A DNA stretch of 64,000 nt from Hippasteria phrygiana (taxonomy: Eukaryota; Echinodermata; Asteroidea; Valvatida; Goniasteridae). The first letter of the stretch is position 1; each line of letters starts with the position of its first letter. The position numbers and the translations under genes were made by a program. Shown here piece by piece: positions 1 to 9,918 of the stretch. Location of the stretch: positions 172,961 through 236,960 of the forward strand of contig JAZGUH010000763.1 of NCBI GenBank assembly GCA_037893225.1, written 5' to 3'. The notes under the pieces are model-generated. The model was not told where the DNA came from. It saw only the letters and a program-made list of their open reading frames with translations, and made no database searches.

Positions 1-748
1 AACACACTGGCTGTCATCAAAGGTTATAGTTCTAAATTTACATTCGGAAGTATTAAAATATACCTCACATGTTCACTCATCCGCACAAATATTTCGTATA
101 GGCCTACACTTTATTTAATGTCTAAATATACTTCAGCTGCACTACAGAAATCAGCTGCACTACAGATACTTCGCGGATTTTAACGACACGTACGTCGTGC
201 CACGTCAACTTAAATATTTCCCACAGACATGACAGACTGGGTCACGCCACTGATCTCTACTACAGCGTAGTAGAGATCAGTGGGTCACGCGGATCGCGTA
301 TCGCGCAATCCTTCATCCAAAACAATACAACGGTCGACGCGTTGGGCCCGGGCGCGGTGAATTTCAAATTTCCAGACAACACAACACACATACACACAAA
401 AACCGCACCCAGAGGGTGATGACCGCACCGCGTCCTATTTAATCATGCATGCTGGCCAAGTTATGAATAATTCATTTGTCAAGGTCAAACTCAATCGCTG
501 ATTGGCTCCCCCGGAAAGTCGGGGGAGAATGTCGAAAAAGTAAAGAAAAAGTTAAGACCCGCGGACAGAGATATCCAAGACCTTCGTGAGAGTGAAGAGC
601 CGAGCAAAGAACAGTAGAATCGATTCTTGTCAGAGGCGTAATATATAAAACATTTTAGAATCGAATACAATCCGAATCGATTTACTGAGAAACAGCGCCC
701 TCGTTCGGAAGGAAAAAAAGGAACACGAAGGTCTTGGAACCAAGACTA
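1..748 (+). mobile_element. Element X copy 1 (X1), left part outside window
   Basis: This stretch matches the inner and right part of element X, whose complete copy lies at 22655-25453. The order of blocks is the same: the aacacactggctgtcat block, the tttcgtataggcctacac block, the gacgcgt/cgggcccggg block, the gcgccctcg block and the terminal near-palindrome TTGGAACCAAGACTA ending at 748. The terminal module pairs CCAAGACCTTCGTG (575-588) with CACGAAGGTCTTGG (724-737), a perfect 14-bp stem. No coding capacity is seen. The 9 bases after the end (gcttgacag, 749-757) would be the right target duplication; the left one is outside the window. Confidence 0.8.
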
Positions 749-1280
749 GCTTGACAGCCTTGAGCAAGTTCGGGTGCTGCTGATCTAGTCCCTTTTGTCA
801 ATTTTGCGATTTATATCACGCATGCGTGGTCTGTTTTCACTCGAACGCATCTAGTCGATCAACTACGTCAAATCTAGTTTGTGTAGCAAAACAACAGACT
901 GTAAAGAATGTCGTCTGCTAATTGTTAACGAAGCAATGTTGGTACGTCATTTTTATTTTCTATTATGTATTTCTTTTAGTTTCTCTATTTAACTTTAGTG
1001 CAATAAATAATTCATTATCTTATTGCAAAGAGTTATTATCATTGGACAAAACTAACAATTTACCGTAAACGTTTGCAAAACTTGCCCAGTAACCTATCCT
1101 CCATCTTGAAACCGTGACGTAACTCGCGAGTGACTAGAGAAACAATGGTCCTGGGCTAGGTTGATCCAGTTGCACTAGCTAGTCAAACCACGCAGCGTTC
1201 GAGTGACATCTAGATCGACTATAGTTAAGTCTAGTCACTCTAGTCGCCCAACCGAACTTGCTCCTTGATGATCAAGGCTA
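749..1280 (+). other. Right terminus of a G-type element, split by MITE D1
   Basis: If D1 (762-1263) and one copy of its 3-bp duplication are removed, the flanks read as the G-type end gcttgacagccttg followed by atcaaggcta, matching the right end of element G at 20450-20473 apart from three extra bases. X1 also abuts this end. The terminus would close at 1280, with gcgaggaca as the expected 9-bp duplication. Confidence 0.5.
762..1263 (+). mobile_element. MITE D1 (about 500 bp, GAGCAAGTTCGG termini)
   Basis: A 502-bp element bounded by GAGCAAGTTCGG at the left and CCGAACTTGCTC at the right, with ctt directly repeated outside both ends (759-761 and 1264-1266). A second copy, D2, at 18577-20041 has the same termini and collinear interior and is flanked by ata. 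Two copies with different 3-bp repeats support a 3-bp target duplication, which is compatible with PIF/Harbinger elements but not proof of that family. No ORF is present. Confidence 0.7.
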
Positions 1281-3362
1281 GCGAGGACATGGATAATGCA
1301 GACGGTATACATATACAACTGGTTCGCCTATTTATTGCTGCTGTGGTCCTTGCCTTACATGCAACTCGCTACCAGGTTCAGTAGAGTTGCAAATTCCTCT
1401 GCCGGGGGCCGACGGGGGATCGTGTTTTCAGTTCCGTGATTTCAATGGTTTCCAAGAATGACTATTTATCTTGGGTGTTCTTCCCAGCTTTAGCATTATT
1501 TTTTCCATCCGTTCTCCTCTCTCTGTGAGATGGGCCACAAGGTCTCCAGTTTTTTCCCGTTGATTTTCCCCATCTTTTTGTAAAGTAACTATATATGTAA
1601 GTTATTGTATTCGACGGTACATACTGGTCAAGTTGATACGAACATTAGTACATGAAAGGCTCGCTTGCGTATAACTCAAAATTACTGCAATGTTCCGATG
1701 TATGAACCGACCTTTAAGTTACATGTATCAAGCCCGCCGAACAGTGTGATGGCTCCATCCCAAGACGCAAAAGGTGCCTGTAGGCTAACGTACATTTTCC
1801 ATTATATGTTAACCAATTTACGATAAAATTCAGAAAAAGTGCCACGGCATAAACCAAGGGACAACAAAACAACAACAAAGTGACTGCAAACTGCAATAAC
1901 TTTTTGAAATCTATACACAATGAATATAGAATGTATACATCTGTCCGTTTAGAACAGGATGCACATCGATTCATATATGAACTTTGGAATAGGCTAGGCT
2001 TCACCAATTTCAGAGGGGGTGGGGGGCTGACTCACCAACAAGATTCCTTTTCGTTGTTATTTCATGGTAACTAGAAGACAGAACATACAACCAGTTACTA
2101 AAGGCGGAGGAAACTGACCTTGTGCTCACTTTGGGCTCCGTGCGCCGTCGAATGAGGGCGTTGTCCACATAGCAACCGCACTTCCGTAAGCAGTACGTCG
2201 CTGGTATCCGCACCGCGCCCCTTGTTCATTTGATACTCGTATACCAGTGGGATTGCTTTGTCTGTTTGCCGACTCTCGATAATTGAGTTTTCAATAAGAA
2301 TATCACAGCGGGAACCAGACACTTAAATTTAAGTCAGGTAAGATGGCGTCGATATTGACCCCCCAACTCGCCTTTTCTTCCCGCTGAGGGGGTAGTTGTG
2401 CACGGAGCCCATAGACCGGATCGGCAGGCAATCGGACTCAGCCTGATAATCCGCACGCGTGCGGAAACGTCCGCATTGCGTGTTTGTGCGTTTTTCGGTT
2501 TGATTACGTAATAATAGACCGTGTAAGTCTCGCGCATAAAGGTCACGATTGAACTTCCAGGCACCTCCGAGCCGCTGGCTATAGGACTTTTACGTGTGGT
2601 TGATTTTGTTTTCTATAATACTTGTTTTCACGAAGATCTGAACCATGAAACGGCCATAAATATGGATGATAGATTCAAAATTAATTTTACAATATATGAA
2701 AACATGCACGACTGTCTAAATTATTAAAGAAAAGTAGGAAAAAGTGTTTGACCTGAGCGTCAGGTTGCAACGTGATTGGCTCGTTGTCGGGAAGAGAGAT
2801 CCCGGCCACCAAAACCCCTGTACTGCATGCGCACGCTGCGGACGTAAGTGAAAGTCCAAACATAATGCGACGACCGCCTTATACTGCATATGGTCTACGC
2901 TATTAAGACTGGCTCGTGAACCACCAGAACAATGGCGAATGACGTACGTATGACGTACTAGACTTTTTCGTTCTCCTTTTCCCTAAATTGATATATCGTT
3001 CACATTTTGTAAATTGAAATGAAAAATAATATTTCGCTAAAAGTTTGTATCTACCTTTCAGTAAAAAGAACAACGTCAAAACAAATTATTTCAAGAAAAC
3101 TACTCACTTTACACGTTGAAGCTCCTATTCCAGGTGCCCGGAAGTTCGGTTTCTCGTAAACTCTCGTACGTTCTCGGGGTCAACTTACACGCTCTATAGT
3201 GATATGCCCGCATCATGACGAAATCTCATCACCAAATGTGAACACCTTGTGTATCACATCACTTCATAGGATACGGAGTTTATTGTAGTGCAAAATCCAT
3301 TGAATAAAATGATCAGTCAGAGCATGGACATTTCTTGCTGTGTTATGGGAATAAAGTAACAC
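1281..3362. other. No gene recognised
   Basis: Low-complexity and short inverted repeats only. The word ggctccgtgc near 2137 recurs inverted as gcacggagcc near 2400, so 2130-2410 may be a small degraded foldback. The short ORFs here have no recognisable domain, start context or splice structure. Confidence 0.4.
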
Positions 3363-3412
3363 AAGAGACTATGGCATGTCAAACGTTGCAATATTCGATA
3401 ATCTACGTATTT

Positions 3413-3760
3413 TTGTGCGATGTTCAAATATGTGCGATGTTTGTCATTATGTGCGATGTTCAAATATATATGTGCGATGTTTGTCATTGTATGTGCGATG
3501 TTCAAATATATATGTGTGATGTTCAAATATATATGCGATGTTTTGTCATATATGTGCGATGTTTGTCATTATATATGCGATGTTCAAATGTATGTGTGCG
3601 ATCTTTGTTATTATATGTACGATGTTCAAATATATATGCGATGTTTGTCATATATGTGCAATGTTCAAATATATATGTGCGATGTTCAAATTTATATGTG
3701 CGATGTTTGTCATATATGTTCGTTGTTCAAATAATATGTGCGATGTTTTTCAATATATAT
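3413..3760. repeat. About 20-bp alternating minisatellite
   Basis: Two related units alternate irregularly: tgtgcgatgttcaaatata and tgtgcgatgtttgtcatata. The array makes several overlapping open frames rich in Cys-Ala-Met-Phe, which are by-products of the repeat and not genes. Confidence 0.85.
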
Positions 3761-4724
3761 TCGAAAACGGAATTGTGGGATATAGTATGGTTTCCAGACC
3801 GAAATAGTAGGAATATTCCTAATAAGTTACATCAGGGACCAGACTACTTAGGACGGTCTATCTGTTGCACTGACCTGGCTGAAGCTAGCCCGCGATTCAG
3901 CCCGCGATTCGCAATAGGGCCCGCGATTCGCCCGATCAGAGCAGCCGCATATTGAAAACTAGAATCCATTCGACAAAAGGAGTTTTTTCTTAATGAAATC
4001 GCTGGATTCAGGCAACGATTTTTTTTGAAAATGTCAAGAAATTACATACCAATTTTGCATGAAATTTCAGAATAGGTATGAGCAAAGCTGTACATATTAT
4101 ACTTAACATTGTTTTATGGGTCATTTTTAATGAATTAATTAGTCGTTTCGCGAAGGCCCATTTCAAAGGGTTCTCTAAATCAATTCCTTTCGGCTCAGCA
4201 CAATAGCTTCTGTTTGAAAGAAAGTGTACCGCACATGTTTTAAAAAATTCATATTTTTCTTTCATATTTATAATTGCCACCTTCCTGGGCACACTTAATT
4301 TCAGCAAGGGCCTATTCCAAGAATGTCTTCTGTTCCAATTAGCCGCTTAAAAAAAGTGTACACGATTGGTAATTCTAAAAAAAAGTGTTTTTAATGAATT
4401 ATTACAAAATACCTTTGTAGACTGTAAGTTAATAATAGTCTCAATCATCCTGTGAAATTATGGCACCAGATGTGCTGTCGTTGTCAAGAAAAGTGGACAT
4501 TTATATCGTCTTCCAACGATTTCCAGCTGGAAATCGTTGGAGAACTGCCCTGTAGCCGTTAGTCAAGACGCGAGTGGCTACCTGGACAAGTGGCGCGCCC
4601 CGGACATGATGGCGCCTTGGCATATCCGGGCCGGATAGCCACGCGCGCCTTGACTAAAGGCTATTATCTATGGAACGCCAAAGAGGCATTTAATGTGATC
4701 ATCGAATCGGTGGTGCACTTTCAC

Positions 4725-5290
4725 GATCAGTGATGGACTTTTGCAATCGGTGATGGACTTTTGCGAGTGATGGACTTTTGCGAGTGATGGACTTTTGCGA
4801 GTGATGGACTTTTGCGAGTGATGGACTTTTGCGAGTGATGGACTTTTGCGAGTGATGCATGCATGGACTTTTGCGAGTGATGGACTTTTGCGAGTGATGG
4901 ACTTTTGCGAGTGATGGACTTTTGCGAGTGATGGACTTTTGCGAGTGATGGACTTAATTTTGCGAGTGATGGACTTAATTTTGCGAGTGATGGACTTTTG
5001 CGAGTGATGGACTTTTTCACGTGATCGTTGATGGGGCGTGATCGGTGATGCATATTTACGATCGGTGATGGACTTTTGCGAGTGGTGATGGACTTTTGCA
5101 CGTGATCGTTGATGGGGCGTGATCGGTGATGCATATTCACGATCGTTGATGGACTTTCGCTATCGGTGGTGGACTTTCGTTAGTGGTGATGGACTTTTGC
5201 ACGTGATCGCTAATGGGGCGCGATCGGTAATGGACTTTCACAATCGGTGATGGACTTTCGCTATAGGTGATGGACTGTACGATGTGACGC
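4725..5290 (-). repeat. Minisatellite left arm, 17-bp unit
   Basis: Roughly 20 copies of gtgatggacttttgcga, interspersed with variants such as gatcggtgatgcatattcac. It is the left inverted-repeat arm of the IS3EU-like element and pairs with the array at 6640-7095. Confidence 0.9.
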
Positions 5291-5339
5291 TCAGAACGTG
5301 GAGGACTTTCAAAATACGGACTCATCGGTAGTACTGCGA

Positions 5340-6640
5340 ATGCCTAAGTGATGATTGTGAACGTTTAACCAATAAAAGGGTAAAAAGGGACCAGATTTCG
5401 TAGGAGTCAAAATTTCATGTGACACCTGAAACGTGTTTAAATCCAGCCAACCTATCCGATTTGTTGAAGACTACCCACGTGACGGGCTCTCGACCAATAG
5501 GAACAGGTAAGCTGTCTCAGGTAGTTATGAATCAAAATTTAATAATTCTTGCAATGTCCATACAATTTAATTTCTTAATTTTTTGGGGTAAAATGCCGTG
5601 ATGGCCGCCCCAATGCTAAAAGAATGCGCACTGTAATTACTTTTGCCTAAACCCATCAAGGCGGTAGTTGTATTAAAGTACAAAAATAAACTGGAAACGT
5701 GTCAGGGGACTTCCATTAAAATGATTATAGAACGCGTCCGACCCAGAAGTGGGCCGTGTCACAGCGAAGGACGACTAGTGCTCGGACAGGGCAAAGTTCA
5801 ATGCTAACTGATTGCACCAACCTAAGTACCTATTTTGGAGGGCCAGTCTTGTCAGTTTTCGTAAAAACGGTAATAAATCGCCACTGAGGCCCCTGACTTA
5901 CCGGCATTCTGAAATTGAACATCTGTAATTCTTAACAGTGAATCTTGCAAACGGTGCCGTGATCGAGTCGGCAGTAAAATAATTATCCCCAACCACCCTC
6001 CAAAAATTAATTAATTAATAAAATAAAACAAAATAAATCGATTGTTACACCGCTGAATTAAAGGTAGTATACACTATTTGCTTTTGCTGTAATTCTTGAA
6101 AATATATGGGTTATAGGGGATTTATATTTTACAGTATATATTCAGTGTTATGCTGATCTTTTAGAGTTTTGTGTTCGTAGATGCTGGAACAACCAAGCAA
6201 AAAAAGCTTCCTAAGATGGAATTTTTGCGTCGGGAGATGTAAATTTACTATTACATTTTGGCCCTTCACCGACGTGTATTTACACTGTAAACTCAGTGTT
6301 GTCCCGAGAGATTCTTTCGAAAAAATCACTGACTCGGGTGGGACACGAACTCACATAGAGCAATTTATAGACGTTGTGGAGTTATCAGGTTAGGAAACCA
6401 GACTATAGTTGGCTTGCACCCATTCACGAATGTGTAACTGTATTGCAAATAAAATGTGGACGAACTAAATGTAATACTATAAATATAATAAATTGGGGGC
6501 AGTGTTTGAAAATACTCGGGTTTTTCCAACAATTGCCGGCTGGCAATCATTGGAAATGTATTCCACTTTGCTTAAAAACCACGGCACACCAGGTGCCGTG
6601 ATTTCACAGGATGCTTGAGACTGTTATTCACATACAGTCA
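5340..6640. other. Non-coding body shared with the 8-kb IS3EU-like element
   Basis: 5590-6640 is collinear with 39895-40945 at high identity, and 5290-5575 matches 41365-41575 inverted. A minus-strand pol III B-box-like word (ggttcgagtcc in the second copy near 40640, degraded near 6340) suggests an old tRNA-like insertion. No convincing ORF is present. Confidence 0.6.
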
Positions 6641-7095
6641 AGTAGCGAAAGTCCATCAACGATCGTGAATATGCATCACCGATCACGCCCCATCAACGAT
6701 CACGTGAAAAAGTCCATCACTCGCAAAAAGTCCATCACTCGCAAAAAGTCCATCACTCGCAAAAAGTCCATCACTCGCAAAAAGTCCATCACTCGCAAAA
6801 AGTCCATCACTCGCAAAAAGTCCATCACTCGCAAAAAGTCCATCACTCGCAAAAAGTCCATCACTCGCAAAAAGTCCATCACTCGCAAAAAGTCCATCAC
6901 TCGCAAAAAGTCCATCACTCGCAAAAAGTCCATCACTCGCAAAAAGTCCATCACTCGCAAAAGTCCATCACTCGCAAAAAGTCCATCACTCGCAAAAGTC
7001 CATCACCGATTGCGAAAGTCCATCACCGATTGCGAAAGTCCATCACCGATTGCGAAAGTCCATCACCGATTGCGAAAGTCCATCACCGATTCGAT
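6640..7095 (+). repeat. Minisatellite right arm, 18-bp unit
   Basis: About 15 nearly identical copies of tcgcaaaaagtccatcac, then about five of a 19-bp variant, tccatcaccgattgcgaaag. The unit is one base longer than in the left arm. Because 18 is a multiple of three, open frames appear on both strands; they are artefacts. Confidence 0.9.
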
Positions 7096-7499
7096 GATCA
7101 CATTAAATGCCTCTTTGGCGTTCCATAATTATCCGCCCGACGGTTGAAAACGAGCGCCGTTTTTCACTCGTTTTTCGCTATCTAACAACGCAAAACTTTG
7201 AACAGGTCAGTGGAATGATATTTCCTATAACATACTAACCCCCAAATCCGCCCATTTCTGAAAATTGCAACAATGACCAATCATGTACACTGCCTTTAAA
7301 GACGGATCATATTCATGAATATCTGGAAATGCGGTATTCGGAGTTTCGAGTGAAATTTGCCGTCTTTGAAAGAAAGTGTACCACACAAATTTTTAAAAAT
7401 TCTTATTTTTCTTTCATATTCATAATTCCCACCTTCCCGGGTACTTTCTATCGAATATTGCAACGTTTGACATGCCATAAGAGACTCCTCCACGAAATT

Positions 7500-8178
7500 A
7501 CTTCAATGCAAATAGACTTGTACTTTTGATTATTATTATTAAAGAAGTTGTCTGTTTCACTCCACCTGTCATGCTCCTATTTTGTTGATCGATGTCAGTT
7601 TTGTTTGGGAAATGTGTTGGTCGTAGACCTAAGTAATTCGTTTGCACCCGATAACCCATTCTGTTTGCTGAACTTAAATAATGAATGAGAATTTTCCAAA
7701 ATTTAATTTAATTAGATTCAAAGATGTTATTTGAATTCAGAATAACCCACTTTACCGGTACTTTCCAGATTGAATGTAATACGCATTTTACTTTGAAAAT
7801 CCGGTGCCCCAGAAGTAAAGGTAAAAAATACAAAACAATTCTAACAAAAATGTATATATTACCAAATATGAAGGTCATACTGTTTTTTTAATATACACTT
7901 TTTGGTAATTCTATATTTGATAACGTTTCATGACGTCACCATGAAGTCATCAACTCTTGGCCTACTTGCATTTGTTTGCATACGTACATGCAAGTCCATA
8001 CCACTGACCCCTGAAATGGTTATATAGGGTCCTCGTATGGGCCAAAAGTATGATTTGTGATTATTTGAGTGTTACCTTCCGGTGACCCCGGAAGAAAAGG
8101 TCAAATTATAAAAAATGAACATAACCAAAAATGTAGAACTACATTAGATATATTTAAACACCTAAACAAACATTTAAA
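7500..8178. other. No gene recognised
   Basis: AT-rich sequence with short direct repeats (for example aaatgtagaac and aaatgtatata contexts near 7850 and 8130). No domain, RNA gene or complete mobile element was recognised. Confidence 0.4.
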
Positions 8179-9186
8179 TAGGTGTTTGGGCTGAATCCCA
8201 AACACCTAAAAAACGTGTACAAAGCCCTGAATGGACATCGCACATCGCACAATTTCTTTGCAGATTTGCGATAACGCACATTATCGCACTCATCCTCACA
8301 TTATGCACCCATATGGGGTACCTCTATTGTAGACTTTACTTTCCTTCTTGTATTCTCCTTTGTTCCTATTGAAATCTCAAAACTCATAGCGTTATTCTAA
8401 AGACTCCCCAGTGGGGTACCATTGTCCCCATTGTTACCCTTTCTTCCCGGTACCCCGTAAGGAGACTAAATGTAAGAACACATTTCTTTGCAGATATTTG
8501 CGATGTCGCACATCTTTCGCACATTTCTTTCCAGATTTCTTTGCAGATATTTGCGATGTCGCACAAAGTTTATCGCAAATTTCTTTGCAGATTCGGCCGT
8601 GGATTCAGCCTCGAATTTAGCCGCAGATTCAAAATTGCAAATGCATCAAGTAAAAGGTGGTCAACAAAGTTATTTCTGCAATTTTTGGGGGTTACATCAA
8701 CAATTTAAAAAAGATTTTAGCAAAATTACACGTTTTCTTAAGCATATTCTAAATAACGAATGTATTCTACATGCTCAAAATTTACAGAAGACTGATTACG
8801 TTCACTAATTTCCTTCTAATTAAAGGGCTAATGAGAACTTTTCATTCAAAAGTGCAGAAAACTGCATTTTGTTGACAACACTGCCGCTTTAAAAGTAAAT
8901 GTACCTCACATACTTTACACAAAGTGGATTTTTATTGCAGATTATATCTATACCAATGTACTGGACAGGCCCGGTTTTGGAGGGGGAAAATTCGGCCATA
9001 ATTATAGAGTTAATGACGAGTCGTTTTAAGAGTTTAAGTAACATGCGATAAAATGTGCGATATCGCAAATATTTGCAAAGAAATGTGCGATAAAAATGTG
9101 CGACATCGCAATATATCTGCAAAGAAATCTGCGATGAGTGATGTCCCTTCAGGGCCACGGCAGTTGGGCTGAAGCCCAAACACCTA
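8179..9186. mobile_element. Foldback element K with terminal palindrome
   Basis: The left end is a palindrome (TAGGTGTTTGGG, 6-nt loop, CCCAAACACCTA). The right end is ...GGGCTGAAGCCCAAACACCTA, inverted relative to the left. Inside each arm are divergent copies of a unit built from tttctttgcagatatttgcg and gatgtcgcac, at 8240-8600 and 9050-9145. No clear target duplication is visible. The TAG...CTA ends and terminal palindrome recall elements X, C and G, but the internal stem is not evident. Confidence 0.5.
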
Positions 9187-9290
9187 ATAAAAATTAAAAT
9201 AAAGTAAGACGGAAAAGAGGAAAATTTAAATTAAGAGGCCAGGGGCCAATACGGAAATGTAAATTTCACGCAAAATTAACAGTAGGCCCT

Positions 9291-9537
9291 ACAATAGAGA
9301 AATCCCACAACGACGAGTTTAGCGCCGATCTGCGCACTTCCGCGTTTGAAAACGAGGATCTCAATGTCACAGTAAACAACTTTATGCTGATCGTGCGCCT
9401 GCGTTTCCTTTTATAGCCTGATTAATCATGCATGAATGAATGAATGTGCTTAAAAGCGTTGTTCTGTTTGCCACTGACATTCTCGCTTTCAACCCGGAAG
9501 TGCGCAGAAGGGGCTAATGTAAAATTCCTCTATTGTC
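9291..9537. mobile_element. Small foldback MITE
   Basis: acaatagagaaat at the left is matched inverted by attcctctattgt at the right. A second complementary pair, gcgcacttccg and cggaagtgcgc, lies inside. It is about 250 bp, non-coding, with no clear target duplication. Confidence 0.45.
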
Positions 9538-9868
9538 GGAAAGACGGTGGGCATGGACGTGTATAGGCCCCACATGGACAATAATAACGCCCGCTGGTGT
9601 TAGAAAATGTCAAGCAGTAGCACGACGTTTTGCGCAGGCCCTACTTAGTTCGACGTTTGGAGCCGTGCCAATCTTCTGCCGGAAGATTGACAGAGCCCTG
9701 ACGAACATTCGACACAGCGTCGAATTTTGGCCGTGGCCTAGTCACATTTGCATAATTTGAACAATGCGTTGTACGTGGTTGTTTTGAGACTCTGTCTGGA
9801 GCTTATTTGGAACTCATGCCGAGTTGCCTCTGAGTACCAAAGCATCAACGTAAAGGTTTCAGACTTAC

Positions 9869-9918
9869 CAAGTTGACAGGGTCTTTCATGACTTCAACAA
9901 TCGCCGGGTGGTTGTAAC
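9869..9918 (-). CDS. ABAT: ABAT exon d (50 nt)
   Basis: Translates to the end of a glycine codon followed by [16 protein letters not shown], which continues ISSVPIG of the previous exon exactly as in the GABA transaminase family. The acceptor is ...ttgaag at 9919-9924 and the donor is gtaagt (9868-9863). It takes two bases of the split Gly codon and ends in phase 0. The next expected exon, with the FVNRPALG region, was not found in 1-9868. Confidence 0.85.

Larger units (their letters stand above)
4669..7127 (+). mobile_element. IS3EU-like non-autonomous element 1 with minisatellite TIRs
   Basis: The element begins TATGGAACGCCAAAGAGG and ends with its inverse, ...GGCGTTCCATA. It is flanked by a 6-bp target duplication, attatc (4663-4668 and 7128-7133). 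Repeat H2 carries the uninterrupted target (ggctatcatccgcc), so the insertion is confirmed in the sequence. The same termini bound the 8-kb element at 34093-42142, which encodes a DDE transposase. This 2459-bp copy shares only the arms and the 5575-6640 body, so it looks like an internal-deletion derivative. TAY...RTA ends with 6-bp duplications agree with what I recall of the IS3EU superfamily. Confidence 0.75.
4351..7295. mobile_element. TTAA-flanked element H1, split by an IS3EU-like insertion
   Basis: TTAA at 4347-4350 and 7296-7299 flanks inverted termini of the form AGTGTACACGATTGGT and ACCAATCATGTACACT. Copy H2 (36611-37235) has the same body, including the aacgat/ccagctggaa/atcgttgg block and the cgcccgacggttgaaaacga block. 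Comparison with H2 shows that 4669-7127 is a later insertion, leaving about 480 bp of H1. TTAA duplications occur in Kolobok and piggyBac elements. The ends resemble neither closely enough to decide. Confidence 0.65.
3363..7492. mobile_element. Foldback element L (outermost of a nested set)
   Basis: The block starting gagactatggcatgtcaaac at 3363 recurs inverted at 7450-7492, with matching sequence for about 35 bp ending in the aatattcgata word. Just inside, a gaaagaaagtgtacc block near 4215 recurs near 7365 in the same orientation. The element encloses a tandem array, element H1 and an IS3EU-like element. No clear target duplication was found, so the exact ends are uncertain. Confidence 0.5.

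Noticed and set aside
3335..3955. Cys-rich 206-residue ORF
   Set aside because: Translation of a minisatellite of about 20 bp, with overlapping frames giving the same kind of peptide.
4727..5325. Minus-strand His/Lys/Ser-rich ORFs
   Set aside because: Minisatellite arm of the IS3EU-like element.
6611..7147. 178-residue plus-strand ORF and 86-residue minus-strand ORF
   Set aside because: Products of an 18-bp tandem array in a transposon arm; open on both strands with a 6-residue repeat.
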